A stretch of 5,859 bases of DNA from Pseudomonadota bacterium (GTDB lineage Bacteria > Pseudomonadota > Gammaproteobacteria > Burkholderiales > Burkholderiaceae_C), in assembly GCA_023436025.1 (NCBI GenBank), contig JAEZKX010000347.1, positions 1 to 5,859 of the forward strand. Direction: 5' to 3'. How positions within the stretch are numbered: position 1 is the stretch's first letter; every line of letters starts with the position of its first letter. The notes under the pieces were generated by a model, which saw nothing but the letters and a program-made list of their open reading frames with translations, was not told the DNA's origin and searched no databases. The position numbers and the translations under genes were made by a program. Of the stretch, positions 1 to 4,870 are shown one piece after another.

Positions 1-50
1 GGGCGGGGGGCGGGGGGCGGGGGGGGGCCGGCGGCCGCCGCCGCGGCCGC
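1..50. repeat. G-quadruplex-type G tract followed by twin NotI palindromes
   Basis: Bases 1-27 are four runs of G (3, 6, 6 and 9) separated by single C residues, which fits the G-quadruplex pattern with one-base loops. Two copies of GCGGCCGC follow at 31-38 and 43-50, separated by CGCC, and each is self-complementary. On the plus strand this reads as Gly/Arg/Ala-rich in all frames, so it could be the tail of a gene to the left, but no protein can be recognised. Low-complexity sequence like this at a sequence edge may also contain assembly errors. Confidence 0.6.
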
Positions 51-200
51 GCAGGTCAGTAACAGGGAGGCAAACAGGCGGCGCATAGGCCGGCACTATG
101 CCACTGTGCCATTTCACGATCCGCACCGTCGGTGCGCGGAGGACAGCGCCATGGTCCTCGTCCTACAGCGGCGGGGAGGGCCGGCTTCCAAGATTCCGCC
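51..200. other. Leader region with a small hairpin, no clear gene
   Basis: No convincing coding region is seen. A perfect 6-bp hairpin CGCACC-GTC-GGTGCG lies at 122-136, with no T tract after it. A purine-rich GGGGAGGG at 173-180 resembles a Shine-Dalgarno sequence but ends 20 nt before the ATG at 201, which is too far for normal use. No good -35/-10 pair was found. Confidence 0.3.
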
Positions 201-389
201 ATGAACCTCAATCGACGATCCAGCAAGCCCAGGCAGCAGGTGGACGCGAGCCGCCCGCGCCGTCGGCAGGCGCCGGGTGACGAGGGTACGAATGCGGTCC
301 AGCACCGCCCCGATCCCAAGGCCGAGCCCATCCCGGACGGCGAGCACAAGTACGTGCCGCGCAGCCCCTACCGCACGGGCAACTACTGA
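201..389 (+). CDS. Small basic hypothetical protein, 62 aa
   Basis: I do not recognise this protein. It is 62 residues, with an Arg/Lys/Gln-rich first third (NRRSSKPRQQ near the start, RPRRRQ around 19-24), an acidic and proline-containing middle (GDEG, DPKAEPIPDGE) and a Tyr-containing end (KYVPRSPYRTGNY). There is no hydrophobic segment, so it should be soluble and probably disordered. The basic-then-acidic layout could suit nucleic acid or ribosome contact, but that is a guess. ATG 201 is preferred because the only in-frame alternative upstream is GTG 132, which adds an uninformative Gly/Arg/Pro-rich stretch and has no better ribosome site. No Shine-Dalgarno is well placed for either start. 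Third positions are mostly G/C, which supports coding. A short GC hairpin (GCCCG/CGGGC, 403-416) lies 14 nt after the stop. The gene converges on the ferredoxin gene. Confidence 0.5.
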   Translation: MNLNRRSSKPRQQVDASRPRRRQAPGDEGTNAVQHRPDPKAEPIPDGEHKYVPRSPYRTGNY

Positions 390-440
390 CGGTCCGCGGC
401 GGGCCCGGGGCCGGGCTGCGGGACAAGCTTGCAACCGGAC

Positions 441-554
441 AGCCGGACGCAAAAGACGCAAAGGCTACGCAAAAGTCGCAAAAGGACTTCCAGAAATTTT
501 CCTGGGCCTTCTTTTGCGAATTTTGCGTAGCTTTCGCGACCTTTGCGTCCGGCT
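441..554. repeat. 114-nt gapless imperfect palindrome between convergent genes
   Basis: Every base k from 441 to 497 faces base 995-k with no insertion or gap. I count 46 of 57 positions as Watson-Crick pairs; three of the other 11 (463/532, 485/510, 489/506) would be G-U pairs in RNA. The outer arms are GCCGGACGCAAAA (442-454) and its near-complement ending CGTCCGGC (to 553). The arms are built of repeated ACGCAAA / TTTGCGT units. The centre holds a smaller palindrome, CCAG (490-493) to CTGG (502-505). It lies between two convergent genes, so a bidirectional terminator or mRNA 3'-end hairpin is the simplest role. A REP-like or miniature mobile element is the alternative. No target-site duplication or transposase was seen. 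Confidence 0.75.
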
Positions 555-628
555 TTTGCGTCGGCTTTTGCGTCCGGCTTTTGCGTCCGGCTTTTGCTCC
601 GGCTTTTGCGTCCGGCTTTCTTCCGGCC
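541..628. repeat. 13-bp direct repeat array TTTTGCGTCCGGC
   Basis: Head-to-tail copies lie at 541-553 (C for the first T), 554-565 (one base short), 566-578 (perfect), 579-591 (perfect), 592-603 (one base short) and 604-616 (perfect), followed by a decayed copy at 617-628. The unit is the exact complement of the palindrome's left outer arm at 442-454, so the array looks like expansion of the palindrome's right end, for example by replication slippage. The array ends about 10 nt beyond the ferredoxin stop codon. Copies of 12 and 13 bp change the reading frame, so this is not a repeat protein. Confidence 0.8.
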
Positions 629-638
629 ACCCGCTTCC

Positions 639-935
639 TCAGTCCCCCATCTCCACGTCCCCCAGGGGGAAGGCCACGCAGGGGAGCACCCAGGCGCCGC
701 TTTGCTTTTCCTCGGGGAGCAGGCCGGGCCAGGGAATGCGGTAGTGCACGCTTCCGGCGCGCAAGGGGCGCAGGCAGGTGCGGCAGGTGCCATTGCGGCA
801 GGAGCTGGACAGCGCCACCCCGGCGCGTTCGGCCGACAGCAGCAGCGGCTGGGTGGCGGGAGCCAGGAAGCGGCGTCCGGAAGGCGTGAGCACGGCCTGG
901 TGCACCGGCTCGTGATCCGGCCCCTGATTCTTCAT
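639..935 (-). CDS. Plant-type [2Fe-2S] ferredoxin, 98 aa
   Basis: This is a small soluble electron carrier of the Fer2 (beta-grasp) family. The cluster ligands are clear: CRNGTCRTC gives Cys46, Cys51 and Cys54 (C-x4-C-x2-C), and the fourth is Cys86 in WVLPC. The surrounding pattern (PLLLSAERAGV, then SSSCRNGTC, then a late VLPCVA) and the length of about 100 residues are typical of free-standing bacterial members of the family. No reductase or oxygenase partner is present here, so its redox partner is unknown. The start at 935 gives a normal family N-terminus, but no strong Shine-Dalgarno precedes it. An in-frame ATG at 980 would add 15 residues, has GAGAAGG about 9 nt upstream, and would overlap the divergent yedI start. 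The gene is divergent from yedI and convergent with the 62-aa ORF, its 3' side being the repeat region. Confidence 0.88.
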   Translation of the reverse strand: MKNQGPDHEPVHQAVLTPSGRRFLAPATQPLLLSAERAGVALSSSCRNGTCRTCLRPLRAGSVHYRIPWPGLLPEEKQSGAWVLPCVAFPLGDVEMGD

Positions 936-978
936 CGAATCATGATAATCCGCGCAGGTCAACAACCGGCGCTCCTCC
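936..978. promoter_or_regulatory. Divergent promoter region, ferredoxin / yedI
   Basis: This 43-bp gap is locally AT-rich against a GC-rich background. It contains GATAAT at 944-949, a reasonable -10 box for yedI, although no good -35 is visible at the usual spacing. ATCATGAT (939-946) is an 8-bp palindrome, and GATTC-N6-GAATC (926-941) spans the ferredoxin start. Neither gene has a strong Shine-Dalgarno. The gap is so short that the ferredoxin promoter probably reaches into the yedI coding sequence. Confidence 0.45.
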
Positions 979-1893
979 ATGGCATCCAGCCTTCTCGCCC
1001 TGCTCGACGACATCGCCACCCTGCTGGATGACGTCTCCGTCCTCACCAAGGTGGCCGCGAAGAAGACAGCGGGCGTGCTCGGCGACGACCTGGCGCTCAA
1101 TGCACAGCAGCTCACCGGCTTCAAGGCCAACCGCGAACTGCCGGTGGTGTGGGCGGTGGCCAAGGGCTCGCTGGTCAACAAGGCCATCCTGGTGCCGGCG
1201 GCGCTGGCCATCAGCGCCTTCGCGCCCTGGGCCGTCACCGCGCTGTTGATGGTCGGCGGCGCCTTCCTCTGCTTCGAGGGCGTCGAGAAGGTGGCACACC
1301 GCCTGCTGCACAGCAAGGAGGAGGACGAGGCCCACCAGCGCGAGCTGGCCGACGCAATGACCGATCCGGGCAACGACCTCCTCGCGGTGGAGAAGGAGAA
1401 GATCAAGGGCGCGGTGCGCACCGACTTCATCCTGTCGGCCGAGATCATCGTGATTTCGCTGGGCGCGGTGGCCGAGGCCGACTTCATGACCCGCCTGGCG
1501 GTGCTGGTGGGCATCGCCCTCCTCATGACCGTGGGTGTCTACGGCCTGGTGGCGGCGATCGTGAAGCTCGACGACCTGGGCCTGTATCTCACCCGTCGCC
1601 CGGGCGCCGGCGCGCAGGCCGTGGGCCGTGCCATCCTGCGCATGGCGCCGTGGCTGATGAAGGCGCTGTCCATCGCCGGCACGGCCGCGATGTTCCTGGT
1701 GGGCGGCAGCATCCTCGCGCACGGCATCCCCGCGCTGCATCACTGGGTGGAGGGCGTGGCGGAGAAGGCCGGTGCCTGGGGCACGCCGCTTTCCATGCTG
1801 CTCGACGCGATGATCGGCTTCATTGCGGGCGCCATCGTGCTGGCCGCCTGGACTGCGATCCAGCGCTTGCGCGGCAAGCGGCCCGCGCACTGA
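979..1893 (+). CDS. yedI: YedI-family (DUF808) inner membrane protein, 304 aa
   Basis: The protein matches the DUF808/YedI family along its whole length, including segments I recall from E. coli YedI: SLLALLDDIATLLDD at the start, AAKKTAGVLGDDLALNAQQ (26-44), NRELPVVWAVAKGS (51-64), FLCFEGVEKV (96-105), IKGAVRTDFILSAEI (142-156) and APWLMKALSIAGT (223-235). The biochemical function of the family is not established. Hydrophobic segments near 69-98, 150-166, 171-195, 228-248 and 272-292 indicate a multi-pass inner-membrane protein. A charged soluble stretch, 110-145, carries KEEDEAHQRE. The start fits the family N-terminus, although no strong Shine-Dalgarno is present. It is a single-gene unit, divergent from the ferredoxin gene and followed by a hairpin at 1939-1969. 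Nothing appears broken or missing. Confidence 0.95.
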   Translation: MASSLLALLDDIATLLDDVSVLTKVAAKKTAGVLGDDLALNAQQLTGFKANRELPVVWAVAKGSLVNKAILVPAALAISAFAPWAVTALLMVGGAFLCFEGVEKVAHRLLHSKEEDEAHQRELADAMTDPGNDLLAVEKEKIKGAVRTDFILSAEIIVISLGAVAEADFMTRLAVLVGIALLMTVGVYGLVAAIVKLDDLGLYLTRRPGAGAQAVGRAILRMAPWLMKALSIAGTAAMFLVGGSILAHGIPALHHWVEGVAEKAGAWGTPLSMLLDAMIGFIAGAIVLAAWTAIQRLRGKRPAH

Positions 1894-1938
1894 AACGCGC
1901 CGATCGGATCATCCACGGCCTCTCCAGCGCGTCGGCTT

Positions 1939-1969
1939 GCACACGCCGTAGGCACCCTCCTACGCGTGC
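1939..1969. promoter_or_regulatory. CGTAGG-N6-CCTACG dyad, possible yedI terminator or operator
   Basis: CGTAGG (1947-1952) and CCTACG (1959-1964) form a perfect 6-bp inverted repeat with a 6-nt loop. With two small bulges the stem extends outwards to GCAC (1939) and GTGC (1969). It lies 45 nt after the yedI stop and 70 nt before the next ATG. There is no T tract, so an intrinsic terminator is doubtful. A related imperfect dyad sits before the gene at 3707. Confidence 0.45.
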
Positions 1970-1992
1970 TCGCGGCGCCGGCCACTGGGGCG

Positions 1993-2004
1993 CTACGGCC
2001 GGGC
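1993..2004 (+). repeat. 12-bp direct repeat CTACGGCCGGGC, copy 1
   Basis: This 12-mer recurs exactly at 2253-2264. Here its GGCCGG (1997-2002) can pair with CCGGCC (1978-1983), a 6-bp stem with a 13-nt loop. It lies 35 nt before the 56-aa gene. A role in control is possible but the sequence alone does not show one. Confidence 0.4.
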
Positions 2005-2039
2005 CACGAACAATGGTTCTCCACCGAGAGGAGATCCCC

Positions 2040-2210
2040 ATGCCTGAACTGCACCCCACCGACCCGGCCGCTGCCGGCGTGCCGCCCGGCGTGTTCGTCG
2101 CCGCGGAGGATGATTTCGATTTCGCCCTCGGCTGCGAATGCGCCGATCCCGCGCTGCAGATCGAGCGTTGGGCACACGAGGCGGCGCTGCCGTCGCGCGA
2201 GCTCAGCTAG
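2040..2210 (+). CDS. Small acidic hypothetical protein with a CxC motif, 56 aa
   Basis: I do not recognise this family. The start is well supported: GAGAGGAG at 2026-2033 stands 6 nt before the ATG, one of the best ribosome sites in the window. The first half is Pro/Ala-rich (TDPAAAGVPPG), followed by an acidic aromatic patch, EDDFDFAL (23-30), and GCECADP with Cys32 and Cys34. An amphipathic C-terminal stretch, LQIERWAHEAALPSREL, completes it. There is no signal peptide or membrane segment, so it is probably cytoplasmic. The CxC pair could bind metal or form a disulfide, but two cysteines alone prove neither. The next gene upstream is yedI, 146 nt away, with a dyad between them, so this gene may have its own promoter. 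Confidence 0.7.
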   Translation: MPELHPTDPAAAGVPPGVFVAAEDDFDFALGCECADPALQIERWAHEAALPSRELS

Positions 2211-2243
2211 TTCATTTGCTCGCACAAGCTGCACTTCCTGACA

Positions 2244-2264
2244 GCCCGGTTCCTACGGCCGGGC
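2244..2264 (+). repeat. Hairpin GCCCGG/CCGGGC containing 12-bp repeat copy 2
   Basis: GCCCGG (2244-2249) and CCGGGC (2259-2264) form a 6-bp stem with a 9-nt loop, TTCCTACGG. The right side is the second exact copy of CTACGGCCGGGC, 260 bp after the first. It begins 34 nt after the stop of the 56-aa gene. No T tract follows, so it is at best a weak terminator and could equally be part of the upstream control region of the next gene. Confidence 0.4.
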
Positions 2265-2318
2265 GCAACGACGCCCCACTTGGCGCTCCTTCCGCGATGC
2301 CTAAGCTTGGACACAGCT

Positions 2319-2345
2319 GGTTGAAACACCGGCACCGTTCCAACC
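2319..2345. promoter_or_regulatory. Inverted repeat GGTTGAAAC-N9-GTTCCAACC, candidate operator
   Basis: The 9-bp arms (2319-2327 and 2337-2345) are complementary except at one position and are separated by 9 bp. The long spacer and the position 43 bp before the ATG at 2388 suit a dimeric regulator site next to a promoter. No convincing -10 box was found. The surrounding gap, 2211-2387, holds no other gene. Confidence 0.4.
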
Positions 2346-2387
2346 CGGTCCCTCCGGGGGCATTCGAAATCGATGAAGGAGTAGTTC

Positions 2388-2750
2388 ATGAAGACCAAGC
2401 AAACCCTGACGACCCTGGGTGTCGCCGCCGCCATGGCCCTGGGCGGCATCGCCGTCGCGCAGACCAGCGCCGGCCCCAACCTCAACGACACCCATTCGAC
2501 CATGCAGAACAGCGGCACGAGCGATCCGAGCACCGCATCGACGCCCTCGGCCGACCTGAACGCGCAGTCGAACACGGCGGGCTCCTCCAGCGACACGTCC
2601 GTGCTGGGCGCGGGCAGCGCCGACATGAACGCCGGCTCCTCCTCGTCCGTCGGCGGCGACACGGCTGCTGCCGGCAGCACCTCCGGCGACACGTCCTCGA
2701 ACGGCGTGTACAACGACATGGGTTCGCCCGCGCGCGTCGACCGCAACTGA
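2388..2750 (+). CDS. Secreted Ser/Thr-rich low-complexity protein with ARxDRN C-terminus, 120 aa
   Basis: A clear signal peptide is present: the basic start MKTKQ, then a hydrophobic stretch ending in AVA-Q, with cleavage expected after Ala24. The mature part is Ser/Thr/Gly/Ala/Asp/Asn-rich with no cysteine and almost no hydrophobic core, so it should be disordered. It has loosely repeated Ser-rich units, each with an Asp (SDPST, ADLNA, SDTSV, ADMNA, GGDTA, GDTSS). The last residues are ARVDRN, matched by ARADRN in the protein at 4485-4844. GAAGGAG at 2375-2381, 6 nt before the ATG, is a strong ribosome site. It lies upstream of the L,D-transpeptidase gene, separated by a terminator-like hairpin, so it may be made in excess of that enzyme. 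The function is unknown. A periplasmic or wall-associated role is inferred from export and context. Automatic pipelines may label such sequences proteophosphoglycan because of composition, which would be uninformative. Confidence 0.82.
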   Translation: MKTKQTLTTLGVAAAMALGGIAVAQTSAGPNLNDTHSTMQNSGTSDPSTASTPSADLNAQSNTAGSSSDTSVLGAGSADMNAGSSSSVGGDTAAAGSTSGDTSSNGVYNDMGSPARVDRN

Positions 2751-2763
2751 GTTCCATCGTCCT

Positions 2764-2796
2764 GGCGCCACCGGTTTTCCGGCCGGTGGTGCCTTT
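2764..2796 (+). terminator. Hairpin between secreted protein and transpeptidase genes
   Basis: GGCGCCACCGG (2764-2774) pairs with CCGGTGGTGCC (2783-2793) over 11 bp with one G-U pair and an 8-nt loop. Only TTT follows (2794-2796). It starts 14 nt after the stop at 2750. The stable stem with a short T tract suggests partial termination, which would lower read-through into the gene at 2816. Confidence 0.55.
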
Positions 2797-2815
2797 CCAC
2801 GCCTGAAGCCCCGCC

Positions 2816-3619
2816 ATGCAGGATCCCGCACGCAAGAAGAAGCCCGAGGAAGACGATTTCTGGCCCGCGGTGCGCAAGGGGCTGCTGCTGGGCATCGCCT
2901 TGCTGGTGATCCTCGTGCCACCCCTGCGGATGGCCAAGAAGGAGCGTGCCGCCCAGCAGCCGCCGGTGGCCAGCGCCCCGCAACCACAGCCCGTTCCCCG
3001 TCCCGCGCCCGCTGCGCGGCTGGCCGATTTCGGCGGCGAGGATCCCTCGCCGGAGGTGCGCCACGTGGCCAACTGGTCGGTCCATTCGGGCGACCACCAG
3101 AAGCATGCCTTCGTCGTCGTCGACAAGGCCGACGCCCGGGTCTACGTGTTCGGCCCGGACGGTCGCCTGAAGGAAAGCGCTCCCGCCTTGCTCGGCTCCG
3201 CCCATGGCGACGACAGTGTCCCTGGCATCGGCGACAAGCCCCTGTCGGCCATCCGGCCCGAGGAAAAGACCACGCCGGCCGGCCGCTTCGTCGCCGAGCC
3301 GGGGCGCAATCACACCGGTGAGGACATCGTATGGGTCGACTACGACGCCGCCGTCTCCATGCACCGCATCCGCCCGCTGGTGGCGGCAGAACGGCGCCTC
3401 GAACGCCTGGCCACGCCCACGGTGGAGGACAACCGCATCTCCTTCGGCTGCATCAACCTGCCGATCACCTTCTATGAAGAGGTGCTGAGTCCCACGGTGC
3501 GCCAGTACGGCGCCATCGTCTACGTGCTGCCCGAAACCCGCAAACCGCAGGAGCTGTTCGGCTCCTATGACGTGCCCGGCGCGCAGAAGGTCGCCCAGGC
3601 GATCGTCCCACGCGGCTGA
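2816..3619 (+). CDS. Membrane-anchored L,D-transpeptidase-like (YkuD) protein, 267 aa
   Basis: YkuD-fold enzymes use a catalytic cysteine to cross-link peptidoglycan stem peptides or attach proteins to them. This one has a basic and acidic cytoplasmic tip, one membrane segment (about 22-37, LLLGIALLVILVPPL), a Pro/Gln/Ala linker (45-68) and a periplasmic domain from about 85. Family marks include TTPAGRF (152-158), MHR with His183, and SFGCIN with Cys212, the expected catalytic pair. Two features depart from the textbook SHGC motif: Phe replaces His before GC, and the His-to-Cys distance is 29 residues, longer than usual because of an Arg/Glu-rich insert (AAERRLERLATP). The paralogue at 3707-4357 has the same spacing, so this is a subfamily trait. 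The ribosome site is weak (GAAG, 7 nt before the ATG). The substrate is unknown, and protein anchoring or amidase-like activity is possible. Confidence 0.85.
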   Translation: MQDPARKKKPEEDDFWPAVRKGLLLGIALLVILVPPLRMAKKERAAQQPPVASAPQPQPVPRPAPAARLADFGGEDPSPEVRHVANWSVHSGDHQKHAFVVVDKADARVYVFGPDGRLKESAPALLGSAHGDDSVPGIGDKPLSAIRPEEKTTPAGRFVAEPGRNHTGEDIVWVDYDAAVSMHRIRPLVAAERRLERLATPTVEDNRISFGCINLPITFYEEVLSPTVRQYGAIVYVLPETRKPQELFGSYDVPGAQKVAQAIVPRG

Positions 3620-3627
3620 TTTACATT

Positions 3628-3645
3628 CGTAGGACTTGTCCGACG
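3628..3645. promoter_or_regulatory. Dyad CGTAGGAC-TT-GTCCGACG before the second transpeptidase
   Basis: The 8-bp arms (3628-3635 and 3638-3645) are complementary except for one position, with 2 bp between them. Such a tight dyad is poor as an RNA hairpin but suits a DNA-binding dimer. It begins 9 nt after the stop of the upstream gene and ends 61 nt before the ATG at 3707. Its CGTAGG half is shared with the dyad at 1947-1964. Confidence 0.45.
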
Positions 3646-3706
3646 CCGGCTGAGTCCGTAGCATCGGTCCCCGTCGAGCCTGGACGGCTCGGCAGAGGGG
3701 ACTCGA

Positions 3707-4357
3707 ATGTCATGGAAGTTCACCAGCGCTCGGCTGCGCCAGGCCGTTGCCGCGCTGGTGCTGGCCGGCAGCATGCCGGCATGGGCCGCGGGAGCGCTCG
3801 ATCTCGCCAAGACCCGCGGCGCGACGGACGCGCGCCGGATGGTGGAGTGGGTGCTTCGCAGCGCCGACCACCAGGGCCGCCCTTTCGCGGTGGTCGACAA
3901 GCGCCAGGCGCGCATCTACGTGTTCGGCGCCGATGGGCGCCTGGCCGGCGAGTCCGCGGTGCTGCTCGGAGCCGCACCCGGGGACCACAGCATGCCGGGC
4001 GTGGGGGCGCGCACCCAGTCCGGTACGCTGCGCCCCGACGACCTGACCACGCCTGCCGGCCGCTTCGACGCCAAGCCCGGGCGCAACATCTCGGGCGAGC
4101 ACGTCGTCTGGGCGGACTACGACGCCGCCTTCGCCATCCACCGCAACCGCCCGGGCCGGGCCCAGGCCGCGCGTGACCGGCGCCTGGCCAGCGAGACCGT
4201 GGCTGACAACCGCGTGTCCAACGGCTGCGTGGTGGTGCCGGTCGCCTTCTACGAGAAGGTGGTCGCGCCGGTGCTGGGCAAGGTGCGCAGCGTGGTCTAC
4301 GTGCTGCCGGAGTCACGATCTGGCGAGACCTTTTTCGAGGCCTTGCAACAGCTCTAG
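3707..4357 (+). CDS. Exported L,D-transpeptidase-like (YkuD) protein, 216 aa
   Basis: This is a paralogue of the preceding gene's product; about half of the residues in the shared domain look identical by eye. It has a cleavable signal peptide (MSWKFTSARLRQ, hydrophobic core, AWA-A near residue 27) in place of a membrane anchor and proline linker, so it should be free in the periplasm. Domain marks are FAVVDKRQARIYVF (60-73), TTPAGRF (114-120), IHR with His145, and SNGC with Cys174, the expected catalytic pair, again 29 residues apart. Asn replaces the usual His of SHGC. After the Cys it has VVVP where the paralogue has INLP, so substrate contacts may differ. AGAGGGG ends 6 nt before the ATG, a good ribosome site. 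The dyad at 3628-3645 suggests its own promoter. Duplication followed by divergence in location and active-site surroundings is the likely history. Confidence 0.85.
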   Translation: MSWKFTSARLRQAVAALVLAGSMPAWAAGALDLAKTRGATDARRMVEWVLRSADHQGRPFAVVDKRQARIYVFGADGRLAGESAVLLGAAPGDHSMPGVGARTQSGTLRPDDLTTPAGRFDAKPGRNISGEHVVWADYDAAFAIHRNRPGRAQAARDRRLASETVADNRVSNGCVVVPVAFYEKVVAPVLGKVRSVVYVLPESRSGETFFEALQQL

Positions 4358-4484
4358 CAGTGCATCGGTGCCGTCCGACACCGTGCCGCGCTGGCCACCG
4401 ACATGGTGCCCGCTGGGCCTCCTTACCCTCTGTTTCGCTGGCGATCCGCCGGTGACAAGCAGAGACAACCAAGGAGCCTGAACC
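4358..4484 (+). promoter_or_regulatory. 127-nt gap before the second secreted protein, weak hairpin
   Basis: CGGTG (4366-4370) and CACCG (4379-4383) form a 5-bp stem with an 8-nt loop just after the stop at 4357. No T tract follows, so termination is doubtful. No clear -35/-10 pair is seen. AAGGAG at 4471-4476 is the ribosome site for the gene at 4485. The gap is long enough to hold a promoter. Confidence 0.3.
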
Positions 4485-4844
4485 ATGTCGACCTCGTTGA
4501 AAGTCCTCGCCGCTGGCCTTGCCACGGCCTTCGCCGCCTTCGCCTGGGCCCAGAGCGCGCCGCCTACCACGGCGTCCCCCAATCCCGCCACCGGCGCCGG
4601 CCAGCAGAGCTCGCAGAACACCCCCATGGGCACCACCGGCACGCCCGGCGCCACGGGCGCGACGGCGCAAGGCGGCTCCAGCATGGGCACCACGGGCGCC
4701 GGCTCCACCGCCGCCGGCACCGCAGGCAGCACCGGCAGTGGCACGATGTCCAGCGGCAGCACGATGTCCGGCTCCACCGGGACCGGAACCGGCAGCGACA
4801 CCATGGCCGCTGGCACCCGCAGCGCCCGCGCCGACCGGAACTGA
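4485..4844 (+). CDS. Secreted Gly/Ser/Thr-rich low-complexity protein with ARxDRN C-terminus, 119 aa
   Basis: A signal peptide covers about 1-22 (LKVLAAGLATAFAAFAWA), with AWA-Q cleavage, so the mature protein starts with Gln like its partner at 2388. The mature part is made of short Gly/Ser/Thr/Ala/Met units (MGTTG twice, GTMSSGSTMSGSTG) with no cysteine and very few charges until the end, RSARADRN. The ending matches ARVDRN of the first secreted protein, while the middles share only composition. AAGGAG stands 8 nt before the ATG. It is the last gene of the plus-strand block and is followed by a strong terminator. The function is unknown. Export, disorder and position beside two transpeptidase-like genes suggest a periplasmic or wall-linked role. 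Confidence 0.82.
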   Translation: MSTSLKVLAAGLATAFAAFAWAQSAPPTTASPNPATGAGQQSSQNTPMGTTGTPGATGATAQGGSSMGTTGAGSTAAGTAGSTGSGTMSSGSTMSGSTGTGTGSDTMAAGTRSARADRN

Positions 4845-4870
4845 AGCCCGGGGAGAGCCCCGCACACGCC

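Noticed and set aside
1..204. Plus-strand frame open from the window edge to a stop at 202-204, as the end of an upstream gene
   Set aside because: It is poly-Gly/Ala followed by Arg-rich residues with no recognisable protein character; open frames are common in GC-rich DNA. Kept only as an edge possibility.
541..628. 13-bp repeats as a CRISPR array or a repeat protein
   Set aside because: The copies are directly adjacent with no spacers, and the 12/13-bp lengths shift the reading frame.
1149..2210. Long plus-strand frame through yedI joined to the 56-aa gene
   Set aside because: It is out of frame with the well-conserved yedI product, and its translation is Gly/Arg/Pro/His-rich. Only the last 56 codons have a ribosome site and sensible composition.
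2207..3664. 485-codon minus-strand open frame
   Set aside because: It is antisense to the first secreted protein and the first transpeptidase, both of which have signal/anchor sequences, family motifs and ribosome sites. It shows no domain of its own.
2388..4844. Simple tandem duplication of a secreted-protein plus transpeptidase pair
   Set aside because: The order A-B-B'-A' on one strand is not what one tandem copy event gives (A-B-A'-B'). Separate duplications or rearrangement would be needed.
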